Shown: positions 1 through 7,010 of the stretch, in pieces | How positions within the stretch are numbered: position 1 is the stretch's first letter | Layout of the letters: each line of letters opens with the position of its first letter | NCBI GenBank assembly: GCA_964348745.1 | Contig: CAYGDT010000032.1 | Span: 1-15,633 of the forward strand | Reading direction: 5' to 3' | Source of the DNA: CAYGDT01 sp964348745 | GTDB lineage: Bacteria; Patescibacteriota; Gracilibacteria; Peribacterales; Peribacteraceae | Length of the DNA: 15,633 nucleotides | Position numbers and translations under genes: made by a program | Notes under the pieces: generated by a model | What the model was told of the DNA's origin: nothing | Databases searched by the model: none | Seen by the model: the letters and a program-made list of their open reading frames with translations, nothing else

Positions 1-6
1 CACGTC

Positions 7-51
7 CCACGTAAAATAGCTGCTCGCTTCGCTGCGCGCAATTTTACGTGG
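7..51 (-). terminator. Stem-loop just past tRNA-Arg, possible terminator
   Basis: A perfect 11-bp inverted repeat (CCACGTAAAAT at 7-17 with its complement at 41-51) encloses a second, GC-rich imperfect stem. It lies at and just beyond the 3' end of the minus-strand tRNA-Arg, and its proximal arm includes the encoded CCA. It could end or process the tRNA transcript. There is no clear T-run after it, so a classical intrinsic terminator is not proven. It could also be a dispersed palindromic repeat. Confidence 0.4.
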
Positions 52-125
52 TGCCCCCGGTAGGGATCGAACCTGCAACCTTCGGTTCCGAAGACCGACG
101 CTCTATCCAGTTGAGCTACGGGGGC
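49..125 (-). tRNA. tRNA-Arg (anticodon TCG)
   Basis: On the minus strand the sequence folds into a full cloverleaf. The acceptor stem GCCCCCG pairs with CGGGGGC, the D-stem is GCTC/GAGC, the anticodon stem is TCGGT/ACCGA with loop CTTCGGA, and the T-stem is GCAGG/CCTAC around TTCGATC (one G-to-T wobble). Loop positions 34-36 read TCG, which decodes the arginine codon CGA. The discriminator is A, and CCA is encoded directly after it (51-49). An intact, canonical gene. Confidence 0.95.
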
Positions 126-136
126 AAACTAGAACG

Positions 137-142
137 ATCATA
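137..142 (-). promoter_or_regulatory. Putative -10 box of tRNA-Arg
   Basis: TATGAT on the minus strand lies 11 nt upstream of the tRNA 5' end, which would place the start of transcription about 5 nt before the mature tRNA. No convincing -35 box is visible at the usual distance. Confidence 0.4.
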
Positions 143-204
143 TACTATCCAACTTGTCCGGCGTAGCCCAAGGGCGAAGTCGGGTTGAACTTCGATGACA
201 CGAT

Positions 205-330
205 TTATCGGCGTCTGTGATCTTTCGTATTATGTTGTTCGATTGTTAAATAAATCAAGAGGAGCAGCCCTGCGATTGCTGTCAGCGCCGCTGCGATATT
301 GCCGAGTGTGAGATAATCCTGCAGTGTCAT
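205..330 (-). CDS. Small single-pass membrane protein, 41 aa
   Basis: The open frame extends further upstream, but I start it at the ATG at 330 because this is the first ATG after a promoter-like sequence at 379-410. The 41-residue product has a short polar N-terminus, one hydrophobic helix (about residues 14-31, rich in A, L and I), and a basic, polar tail ending in several arginines. This fits a small inner-membrane protein with the tail in the cytoplasm. No Shine-Dalgarno sequence is obvious. No family is recognised. It could be spurious, but the hydrophobic segment followed by a charged tail argues for a real gene. Confidence 0.45.
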   Translation of the reverse strand: MTLQDYLTLGNIAAALTAIAGLLLLIYLTIEQHNTKDHRRR

Positions 331-378
331 GAAGAGAGTTGGTCGGATTTGGCTTCGAGGAGTATGGAATTTATGATC

Positions 379-410
379 AGTATACCACAAAGCAGAAGTT
401 GTAGTGTCAA
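379..410 (-). promoter_or_regulatory. Putative promoter for the 41-aa membrane protein
   Basis: On the minus strand a perfect TTGACA (410-405) is followed by an extended -10 TGGTATACT whose hexamer TATACT is at 384-379. The 20-nt spacer is longer than the ideal 17, so the extended -10 may be the main determinant. A start near 372 would give a leader of about 40 nt before the ATG at 330. Confidence 0.4.
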
Positions 411-586
411 ACGTAGAATGTGGGGGAACGAAGCAAAGGCAGATAATAACGTGACGACTGCGAGATCCGAGTGCAGTCCCGCAAACACTCTGCACGCTGC
501 GTATGGTTCTATCCGAAACGATGAAATATGACCCAGAAACATAGGTGTACAATCTACCACCCTGTTTCTTTCGATGCAAGTCGTTC

Positions 587-592
587 TATACT
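587..592 (+). promoter_or_regulatory. TATACT -10 box directly upstream of the ATG at 600
   Basis: TATACT ends 7 nt before the ATG at 600, so transcription would begin at or almost at the start codon, implying a leaderless mRNA. The same arrangement recurs at 1063-1068 and 3730-3735. No good -35 box is seen. Confidence 0.4.
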
Positions 593-599
593 TGCGTGT

Positions 600-1010
600 A
601 TGCCTCTCGGTGACGACGATGATATTTTTCTCTCTGCTTCCTCGGAGCAGACGTTTTCCCGTGCGGACCACGGCAGGAAAGAGCAACTTAAGAAAGAAAT
701 CGGCAGGAAGTTTGGTGCAGTGAAGGAGAGCAAGGTGCAGGAGACGGAGCTGAAGTCCCAGCTGAACCTCAGCCAGTTAAAGAAGGAGATTAGCACGGAT
801 GGGCAAAAGGATGAGGAAACCAAGCGTGCGAAAGACGACGCAGCCAAGTCGGAGAAATCGTCGAAGGCGCCGAAGACGAAAACCATCAAGCAGATGGAGG
901 AATCTGCGATAGGCAGGGCGCTCGACAATGCCGATCCTGATACCATGATCGAGCGTCAGGAGCAGCAACAGGAAATCGATCGTGAGGAAACGCAGGCACA
1001 GGCGGGATGA
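600..1010 (+). CDS. Highly charged hypothetical protein, 136 aa
   Basis: The frame is open from 528, but the ATG at 600 is the preferred start: a TATACT box lies 7 nt before it, and the first 24 residues of the longer form look non-coding. The product begins with an acidic GDDDD run and is then dominated by K, E, D, Q and S, with no hydrophobic segments. It is predicted to be a soluble, largely helical or disordered cytoplasmic protein with coiled-coil character over most of its length. No catalytic motif or known family is recognised. It is followed by a palindromic element and the SLH protein gene. Confidence 0.6.
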   Translation: MPLGDDDDIFLSASSEQTFSRADHGRKEQLKKEIGRKFGAVKESKVQETELKSQLNLSQLKKEISTDGQKDEETKRAKDDAAKSEKSSKAPKTKTIKQMEESAIGRALDNADPDTMIERQEQQQEIDREETQAQAG

Positions 1011-1018
1011 TACGGGGC

Positions 1019-1117
1019 GAATGGATAATGGATAATGGAGAATGGATAATGGCAAATTGCGCTATACTGGTGTCGTGCCTCGTCCATTATCCACTATCCA
1101 CTCTTCATTATCCGTTC
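1019..1117. repeat. Long imperfect palindromic element over the SLH gene promoter
   Basis: The left arm (1019-1052, built from GGATAATGG units) can pair with the right arm (1084-1117, CCATTATCC units) over 34 positions. About 30 positions pair, two of them as G-T wobbles, with mismatches at 1033, 1035, 1040 and 1042. The 31-nt loop (1053-1083) holds a TATACT box and the likely GTG start codon of the SLH protein. The right arm encodes part of its signal peptide. Units of this type suggest a REP- or MITE-like dispersed element rather than a terminator. Confidence 0.7.
1063..1068 (+). promoter_or_regulatory. TATACT -10 box in the palindrome loop
   Basis: TATACT ends 6 nt before the GTG at 1075. 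With initiation about 7 nt downstream, the transcript would start at the GTG itself, so the mRNA would be leaderless. The region where a -35 box would lie falls inside the palindrome's left arm. Confidence 0.45.
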
Positions 1118-3423
1118 TCCTGTTAGGACTTCTCTTCCTGACATCAATACCGAACAGCGCTTTCGCTGTCGGTCTCTCCGATATTGACGGCTACGAGTAT
1201 GAAAGCTCGGTGAATCTTCTCTACGCAAATGGAATCATCAACGGATACGAAGACGGCACATTCCGTCCGTATAAGCCGATCAACCGCGCGGAGTTTTTAA
1301 AACTCCTCATGCTCGCCGTCTACGGAAACCAGGCATACCTCGCAGGGAGCGGCAATTGCTTTGCAGATTTTACAGGAAACAGCGCCTGGTATTGGCCTTT
1401 TGCGTGTGCTGCCAAGCAGGTGGGTATTATCAGCGGATATCCCGATGGGACGTTTCGCGGCGAAGACACGATTAATCTCGCCGAAGCTCTGAAGATGAGT
1501 GTGGAAGCGTGGAAGTTGCCGATCAACCCCCAAGACGACGGCGATCCATGGTACAAGCGCTATATGGATGCGGGAGCGGAGCGGGCGGTCTTCAGGCGTT
1601 TGCCCTATACGCCCGACTATGATCTTTCGCGCGGCGAGATGGCGTTGCTCCTGACGCTGATTGGCACGCAGATCGCCGTGGTCGATCCAAATGCGATCCC
1701 CAAGGAGGTCGACGAAACCACTGTAACATTCCCGCCGCTGACACAGAGCATCTGCGGTGACGGCACCAAAGGAGGTGCGGAACAGTGTGACGACGGCAAC
1801 AAACTCGATGGCGACGGGTGCAGCAGTATCTGCGTGATCGTACCGGAAACAATTCAGCACGGTGCGATGCGCTTGGAACAACAGACGATTGGTACTTCGG
1901 CAAAATCTTCCGGATCGCAAGACGTTCCGTTGTTCGCGTTTGTTGGCATCGCAGGAAGTCAGGATGTCTACATCACCACGCTGAAACTTAAAAGCCTGGC
2001 AGGATCGCTCTCCAATGCGGAGAATTATCGCCTTTTGCTGGATCGTGACGGCGATGGCATCGTCGAATCGTTGTACGGTGCAGCGACACCATCCGGAGAA
2101 ACACTGGCATTTGGTAATTTGAATATTCTCATTCGCGACGGTCAGTACACGCGCGTGGAACTGTGGGCGGACGTGAAAACCAGTGTCTTACCGAGTTCCA
2201 TCTCCGTCGGTTTTTCCACAGGGCTTTCGGATTTCGTCGAAGCAGTGGGCAAGAGTGATGGAGCCGAATTAAACGGCATTGTCATCAATAACGCGCAGTG
2301 CACGGTCAGCATCTGCTGGATTTCTGTGATTACGGACACGTCGCAGACCGTGTCACTCGGGACGAGGGGTAATCTGTTCGTGACGCTCGATACCGTTCCC
2401 ATCGGCGACAGGCAGATTATCGCGAGTACCGAGACGCCGTCGCTTCTTCTCCTGAAATTCCGCGCAGAAGCCGAGGATGTCATCGTCAAAGAACTCGCAA
2501 TCACCGGTGTTCCTTCCGGCGTGGATACACTGCGATTCTATGCAGCGGGATCCCCGCAGCCGTTTGCAATCGGCAAGAGTATCCATTGCTCCACCGTCGT
2601 ATCGGGGCGTTTCTGTGCGGACAAAGACTTTATAGTTTCGCAGCACGGCGAGATGTCTGTCATCGTCAAAGCCGTCTTGAAATCCGATACGCAAGGAGCA
2701 GTGAGTGGGCAAACAGTAACGCTTTCCATCAACGATGCGACGACGGGCAGCAGTGTGGCGGTGCAAGGTGAAGGATACGATTCCGGACAGCAGCTTGCGC
2801 AGAATAACGGAGACTCTGCGGAGGACGGCGAAGTATTCATCGGTACCAGTGTCGTTGCAAGCAACAGTGCGATCACCGGACCGACGCATACCATTGTTCT
2901 TGCAAAAATCGTCGACATCACCAATACCAATCCGGATCCGCCAAATTCACCGATCTCCCTTGGTGCCATGCAGTTTGCTCGGTTCGGTTTCCGCGCTGCG
3001 AATCACGAGAACATCATGAACGGACCCAATACTATCGTGATCGATCGTCTTGCATTTACTGTCAGTGCCGTGAATGTAACGTTCGAACCGGCGTCCTTTC
3101 GGCTCTATAACATCCAAAACTCCGGCACGACGCATAATTGCGTGAGCAGCGGCACCACGGGGACCATCACGGTAACGTGTAGCGGACTTGCAGCGGGGGA
3201 CGTGAGTACAACGATCTCCCGCGGAGATACCATCAACCTTGCACTGCAGGGGACGGTGACGGGCGTGAGCGAAACGGGTATCAGCATTTTGCAGGCGAGT
3301 CTCAACAACTTAAGCAACCCTGCGAGTACAGGGACGGTAGAGTGGAGCGATGGAAATACGACGATCGACTGGGTGGATCTTGCCTCTACACAGGTGAAAT
3401 CGACGAATTACCGGTTGGAGTAA
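1075..3423 (+). CDS. Exported SLH-domain protein with Cys-rich repeat, about 782 aa
   Basis: A large surface protein, probably held to the cell envelope by its SLH domain. I choose the GTG at 1075 because the TATACT box at 1063-1068 sits directly before it; an in-frame ATG at 1042 would add 11 residues. Numbering from 1042, residues about 12-42 form a signal peptide ending in SAFA. Three SLH-like repeats follow at about 44-93, 106-157 and 167-210; the first two contain GYxDGTFRP-like cores. A Cys-rich module with CGDGT and EQCDDGN lies at about 237-266 and resembles the DUF4215/Myxo-cys repeat. The remaining 500 or so residues are Ser/Thr/Gly/Val-rich, beta-strand type repeats with a few Cys pairs and no enzyme motif. 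Such proteins are common in Peregrinibacteria and related lineages. The function is probably adhesion or envelope structure. Base composition is near 50% GC. Confidence 0.85.
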   Translation: MPRPLSTIHSSLSVLLLGLLFLTSIPNSAFAVGLSDIDGYEYESSVNLLYANGIINGYEDGTFRPYKPINRAEFLKLLMLAVYGNQAYLAGSGNCFADFTGNSAWYWPFACAAKQVGIISGYPDGTFRGEDTINLAEALKMSVEAWKLPINPQDDGDPWYKRYMDAGAERAVFRRLPYTPDYDLSRGEMALLLTLIGTQIAVVDPNAIPKEVDETTVTFPPLTQSICGDGTKGGAEQCDDGNKLDGDGCSSICVIVPETIQHGAMRLEQQTIGTSAKSSGSQDVPLFAFVGIAGSQDVYITTLKLKSLAGSLSNAENYRLLLDRDGDGIVESLYGAATPSGETLAFGNLNILIRDGQYTRVELWADVKTSVLPSSISVGFSTGLSDFVEAVGKSDGAELNGIVINNAQCTVSICWISVITDTSQTVSLGTRGNLFVTLDTVPIGDRQIIASTETPSLLLLKFRAEAEDVIVKELAITGVPSGVDTLRFYAAGSPQPFAIGKSIHCSTVVSGRFCADKDFIVSQHGEMSVIVKAVLKSDTQGAVSGQTVTLSINDATTGSSVAVQGEGYDSGQQLAQNNGDSAEDGEVFIGTSVVASNSAITGPTHTIVLAKIVDITNTNPDPPNSPISLGAMQFARFGFRAANHENIMNGPNTIVIDRLAFTVSAVNVTFEPASFRLYNIQNSGTTHNCVSSGTTGTITVTCSGLAAGDVSTTISRGDTINLALQGTVTGVSETGISILQASLNNLSNPASTGTVEWSDGNTTIDWVDLASTQVKSTNYRLE

Positions 3424-3564
3424 AAAGTGTACAGAGGTATGTGTGTCATAGTGAGCGTGTCATGGCAAATCTCCGTATTGTGCTTGGAAACGCCTTCGGT
3501 AGCTATTACTCTGTCGTGGTTGAGTGTTGCTGATCTCAGCTCAAGACTTCATTCATTACACCGT

Positions 3565-3639
3565 TGGGGAGTCGCCAAGTGGTAAGGCACTTGCCTCTGG
3601 AGCAAGCATTCGGGGGTTCGAATCCCTCCTCCCCAGCCA
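3565..3639 (+). tRNA. tRNA-Gln (anticodon CTG)
   Basis: A complete cloverleaf: acceptor stem TGGGGAG with CTCCCCA, D-stem GCC/GGC, anticodon stem CTTGC/GCAAG with loop CTCTGGA, and T-stem GGGGG/CCCTC around TTCGAAT. The anticodon CTG reads the glutamine codon CAG. The discriminator is G and CCA is encoded (3637-3639). The AT-richer defence-type genes begin about 100 bp downstream, so this tRNA is a candidate integration site. I found no second copy of its 3' end in the window. Confidence 0.95.
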
Positions 3640-3660
3640 AGACGAACAGGTGTTAATAGA

Positions 3661-3682
3661 CCCTCCTGCCCTAGCAAGAGGG
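3661..3682 (+). terminator. Stem-loop downstream of tRNA-Gln
   Basis: CCCTC (3661-3665) pairs with GAGGG (3678-3682). An inner TGC/GCA stem follows after one mismatch, closing on a CCTA loop. It lies 21 nt after the tRNA 3' end and could end that transcript. No T-run follows, so termination is only a suggestion. Confidence 0.3.
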
Positions 3683-3705
3683 AAATCAGTAGTGGATAGA
3701 CCCGC

Positions 3706-3735
3706 TTGCCTTCCAGCTCCCTAGAGATCTATAAA
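3706..3735 (+). promoter_or_regulatory. Putative promoter of the ApeA-like gene
   Basis: TTGCCT (3706-3711) and TATAAA (3730-3735) are separated by 18 nt. The -10 box ends 6 nt before the ATG at 3742, which again implies a leaderless or nearly leaderless mRNA, and no Shine-Dalgarno sequence is present. Confidence 0.45.
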
Positions 3736-3741
3736 AGTCAC

Positions 3742-5043
3742 ATGGATACGAACCGTTCTATCGAAGGCCAGTGGTGGTTTTCCGACAATGATAGCGTTGT
3801 TATTCCTGGGACTTTGCAGATTAATAGCGATCATAAATACACACTTGAATTGAACGGTGCTTTCGCGCTTAAGACAACGGCTGAGCTGCAAGCTGCTATG
3901 TCCGGTAACACTGGCTTTATTTCTCCCGATACCGAGAAAACAATTTTAGGTATCTCGAAAGGCGGAAAGCCAATTAGCTTGGAATATCTACCCGTAAAAG
4001 GAAGTCATATCGTTTTTTCTGGCTATAACTCTGAATCCTATACAATTACGCGGATTTTCGAGAATGCCTATTTTGATGATCCCAAAAATATAACCTTTAA
4101 GAAGTTGTATGTGACCTTCTCTCATCTATATGACTGGTTTGGGATGAGTCCTTTGCATTGTGAACATGAGTCAGGTGCCAATGGCAAAGGAATTCGACGA
4201 TCATCATTAATCTGTGAACCTCAAGAGAAAATTCCTCTGGCTAAGGTGGACAATTTTTTACTCTCGCTCCTTACGACAGTCTATTTCCCGTTATGGGTAA
4301 CAGAGAAAATTCCAATCAAGCAGAACACAATGTTGATCATTGAAACTGCAGATGGTTCGGAAGTGCCGTATTCTGATTTTCTGAAAATAATTTTCTCTTT
4401 CAGAGAACTCCTTACTCTTGGTCAAGGCAGAGATGCAGTTATTACTTCTCTCGTAGGTCTTACCAGTTTAAATGAAACACCATTGCCAGATGGCAAAAAA
4501 TTCGGCCCAGAAGTGATTATTCATGACCGATTTGAGTCTCAACCTCTGGAGGAAAAAGCGCTCAGGCCTGATGAAATGCATTTTACTTTTCAGGATATTA
4601 AATCAAGCAGTGATACTATCTTTAGTAATTGGACGAAGCGTACACAGGAATCTAAAGATGCTTGTAACCTCTACTTTTCTACAATCGCTGTCCCCGATCT
4701 GAATTTACGAAATGAGTTTCTAAACACTATTTCAGCATTAGAAGGCTACTACCGTTTCAAATATCAAAAAGATGATGATCTTATCGACAAGCTAACAACA
4801 ATGAACACCAATGAGGGGAGAAACAAAATGTTTCAAGGTGATATCCTTGAGAAGATTAAAAACTCGCGCCACAAATTTACTCATGTCCTTCCTTTGAAGG
4901 GTCAGCCACTACTTAATGACTATGAGCTGTACGATTGCACGAAAAAACTCATCATCTTACTAGAAATATGCATTCTCTCAGAGGTCGGTCTGGATACGCA
5001 GAAGCTGGATGCAATCATTAATAGAAAATTACTTAGTCGTTAA
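3742..5043 (+). CDS. ApeA-like HEPN-domain anti-phage protein, 433 aa
   Basis: Resembles ApeA, a single-gene abortive-infection protein whose HEPN domain is an RNase that shuts down translation on phage infection. The N-terminus has the family pattern: a 'GQWW' turn, then 'VVIPGTL', then a strand ending 'LELNGAF', as in ApeA N-terminal domains. The C-terminal helical region contains R376-x4-H381 (RHKFTH), matching the HEPN catalytic motif R-x4-6-H. Length fits ApeA-type proteins, which run from about 400 to 600 residues. No membrane segment or signal peptide is seen. I start at the ATG at 3742, not the longer open frame from 3706, because a promoter ends 6 nt before it. The gene is clearly AT-richer than the SLH gene, a sign of transfer. 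Its TAA abuts the stop codon of the convergent 4TM gene with no gap. The HEPN assignment is firm; the ApeA subfamily call is from pattern memory. Confidence 0.75.
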   Translation: MDTNRSIEGQWWFSDNDSVVIPGTLQINSDHKYTLELNGAFALKTTAELQAAMSGNTGFISPDTEKTILGISKGGKPISLEYLPVKGSHIVFSGYNSESYTITRIFENAYFDDPKNITFKKLYVTFSHLYDWFGMSPLHCEHESGANGKGIRRSSLICEPQEKIPLAKVDNFLLSLLTTVYFPLWVTEKIPIKQNTMLIIETADGSEVPYSDFLKIIFSFRELLTLGQGRDAVITSLVGLTSLNETPLPDGKKFGPEVIIHDRFESQPLEEKALRPDEMHFTFQDIKSSSDTIFSNWTKRTQESKDACNLYFSTIAVPDLNLRNEFLNTISALEGYYRFKYQKDDDLIDKLTTMNTNEGRNKMFQGDILEKIKNSRHKFTHVLPLKGQPLLNDYELYDCTKKLIILLEICILSEVGLDTQKLDAIINRKLLSR

Positions 5044-5757
5044 TCACGCAGACAATAACTCGCAGGCGGCGAGTAGTCTTTCGGCATAAGCAAAGCCAGC
5101 AATGCGTACCCAATTCGGAGTGATGCGAAAAAGCCACCAGATGAGTAGCATTGCATTAAGTGCAGTCGCAGTAATGGCAACTGGCAGAATCACAATATCC
5201 TGCGCAAGTACGATGGGTGCGGATGCAGCTGCGAATCCGATCAATGCGAGCAAGAGTCCGGCGGGTTTCATGCCCCATAGATTACGTCTGAACCCATAGT
5301 TGACGTTTTCTTTGTACAACAGATCAAATTGTTTTTGATCACGAGTTTTCTCCAATAAGTATTTTGTGCATGATACATACACTTCATCCGCTGCATCGGG
5401 AGCATTCTTTTCTTCATCAGCCGTTGGAAAACTAATATTCGCTATGAGGCTTTTTAATTTTTCTTTGTAGCGAGCCTTCGTATGTTGATCAATGTAAGTA
5501 CTTGTATGTCGCAGAAGCTGTGTTGTCGGTTTTCCGCCCCACTTTGCATAAAGCTTCGGTTCCTTGCGTTTGCCCAGATCTCGTCCGATCTGAGCAAAAA
5601 GAGCTGTCAGTCCACACGATGTAGCGACTCCCAACAAAAGTCCCCATCCAAGAAACTTTTCGGGGAACCATGCGACAATAGCGAACCCTATAGGCAGCAT
5701 CACAAGCAATGCAGGGAATAGGCGTGCCTGTCTGGTGTAATGATCTGGCAGTAGCAT
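5044..5757 (-). CDS. Four-helix membrane protein of the defence cluster, 237 aa
   Basis: Hydrophobic helices lie at about residues 14-31, 35-56, 164-180 and 188-210, so two hairpins flank a soluble central part of about 105 residues. The central part is rich in charged residues. Two stretches look conserved: residues 62-84 (basic, with a WGGKPTTQLLRH core) and residues 150-165 (ENVNYGFRRNLWGMKP). I associate this type of protein with defence islands, and the topology resembles the 4TM effectors linked to nucleotide-signalling conflict systems, but I cannot name the family. The ATG at 5757 lies 20 bp after the stop of the MBL gene, so the two are probably co-transcribed. A likely role is a membrane-damaging effector or an anchor for the MBL enzyme; this is inference. 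Confidence 0.7.
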   Translation of the reverse strand: MLLPDHYTRQARLFPALLVMLPIGFAIVAWFPEKFLGWGLLLGVATSCGLTALFAQIGRDLGKRKEPKLYAKWGGKPTTQLLRHTSTYIDQHTKARYKEKLKSLIANISFPTADEEKNAPDAADEVYVSCTKYLLEKTRDQKQFDLLYKENVNYGFRRNLWGMKPAGLLLALIGFAAASAPIVLAQDIVILPVAITATALNAMLLIWWLFRITPNWVRIAGFAYAERLLAACELLSA

Positions 5758-5777
5758 AGGATCAGAAATGGGGAAGA

Positions 5778-6884
5778 TTACTCCTCGACTTTATCGTAGA
5801 AAGGAAGAGGTGCTACCTCGTTCCAATTTTCCCGAGGTGGAGCATCATGATGATGGAGCTTTGTTGCTCCTTGGGTCGCATGTACGAAAGCACCACGTCG
5901 ATGAAACGCATTCGTAACTCTTTTTGATGGATGTTTTGGCTCCCCTTCGGGGGCAGCAGACACAACAGCTACTCTTACAAGAGCCGTTTGCTGCTGATCC
6001 CTTGGTCCAAGGATTCGGTCAAGGATCGTTGGTCCTACATTGTGTTTACTGCCGTGGTGCGGAATCTGGACGAGTTCAAGCTGGCTTGGCAGATGGAATC
6101 CGAGAGCCTCAGCACGTTCTGCGGCAAGCGTCAGGGCGGGAACACCCGCATCACCTGTAAAGAGTATGTGTTTTCCATCGGCAGTTCTCACAAGCAGAAC
6201 CACGCTCGAATTATTTTCCGCGCTTCGATGGTTTTCTTCTTCGGTTGGGTCGTTCAGCGTCTCAATGTCCCAACTCTCTTCAAACCACGTTGTTACGGTT
6301 TCTGTGACTACTTGTACAGCTCGTTTGAATAAGCCTGGTTCTTCTCTTGCCGCTGGAGTATCTCGGAAGTGTGGCAGAAGTCCTTGATAGTAATCCGTGC
6401 TTGGACTGAGAACCCATAAACCGGATAGACCCATTTCCACGTCCGAGAAAGGTTCTTGTATCGGGATATTTTTCCGATTTGCAATCGTCTCTACTGCTCT
6501 AGCATTCGCTAGTTCACGGCGAAGAGTGCTCTCCAGACTTTCATCTGTCATTCTGGGACTTAAGAAGAGATCGCGGATGTCTTGAGCGTGCTCCCATGGT
6601 TTGTGCATCCACAGCTTTTTGACATTCAATTCTTCCAAAACCACGGTCAGCCCCGACGCATGATCAGAATCGAGATGGGTCGAAATAACAAGATCGACTG
6701 TGTCAGTCCCATAAAATGATTGGATGTGTTGGACAAGTTCTCGTCCTGAATCTTTCGTTCCACCATCGATTACCATAACGAACTGCTCACTCCTTGGTCC
6801 GTGCAAGTTGCCGAAACGTGCAGCAATGGCGTCACCACTTCTAGAACCTTCGCCGACACGTATGAAATCCACTTGATGTCCCAT
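5778..6884 (-). CDS. ComEC-like MBL-fold metallohydrolase, 368 aa
   Basis: A metallo-beta-lactamase fold hydrolase, related to the soluble C-terminal domain of ComEC; some members cut nucleic acids or phosphodiesters. Counting from the ATG at 6884, the protein has an N-terminal VDFIRVGEG-type strand, a 'VIDGG' metal-site strand (38-42), the metal-binding motif H70-x-D72-x-D74-H75 (THLDSDHASG), a 'LFTGDAG' segment with Asp245, and 'IPHHGSKH' with His276-His277. These occur in the expected order, so the metal centre looks intact. There is no signal peptide or membrane segment, so it should be cytosolic. An in-frame ATG at 6932 would add 16 residues but lies inside an inverted repeat; I prefer 6884 because the conserved fold starts directly after it. 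It pairs with the 4TM gene downstream. The natural substrate cannot be told from sequence. Confidence 0.8.
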   Translation of the reverse strand: MGHQVDFIRVGEGSRSGDAIAARFGNLHGPRSEQFVMVIDGGTKDSGRELVQHIQSFYGTDTVDLVISTHLDSDHASGLTVVLEELNVKKLWMHKPWEHAQDIRDLFLSPRMTDESLESTLRRELANARAVETIANRKNIPIQEPFSDVEMGLSGLWVLSPSTDYYQGLLPHFRDTPAAREEPGLFKRAVQVVTETVTTWFEESWDIETLNDPTEEENHRSAENNSSVVLLVRTADGKHILFTGDAGVPALTLAAERAEALGFHLPSQLELVQIPHHGSKHNVGPTILDRILGPRDQQQTALVRVAVVSAAPEGEPKHPSKRVTNAFHRRGAFVHATQGATKLHHHDAPPRENWNEVAPLPFYDKVEE

Positions 6885-6915
6885 TACTATAAATTTAGCA
6901 AGAAGAGTATTTCTA

Positions 6916-6949
6916 GACAATATTTTCCGCATACGGAAAAGTTCTTGTC
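6916..6949. promoter_or_regulatory. 34-nt inverted repeat before the MBL gene
   Basis: The outer arms GACAA (6916-6920) and TTGTC (6945-6949) and the inner arms TTTTCCG (6923-6929) and CGGAAAA (6934-6940) form a two-part hairpin around a 4-nt loop. It lies 32 bp upstream of the chosen MBL start and covers the alternative ATG at 6932. It could be an operator, an attenuator, or a processing site between the membrane-protein gene and the MBL gene. A second, shorter repeat (ATCCG 6964-6968 with CGGAT 6977-6981) lies beside it. Confidence 0.45.
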
Positions 6950-7010
6950 ATATCATCGTATTAATCCGTTTTTTATCGGATATCATTTACATTCAATCAT
7001 ATGGCTTATG

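Noticed and set aside
327..686. Minus-strand frame of 119 codons over the promoter of the charged protein
   Set aside because: It overlaps the promoter-like sequence of the 41-aa gene and the 5' part of the plus-strand gene, and its product has no coherent features.
1297..1920. Long minus-strand open frame (207 codons) inside the SLH gene
   Set aside because: It is antisense to a gene with clear domains and a signal peptide; its product is Arg-, His- and Cys-rich without motif, typical of a shadow frame.
3524..3724. Open frame spanning the tRNA-Gln
   Set aside because: It runs straight through a canonical tRNA gene, so it cannot be a real coding region.
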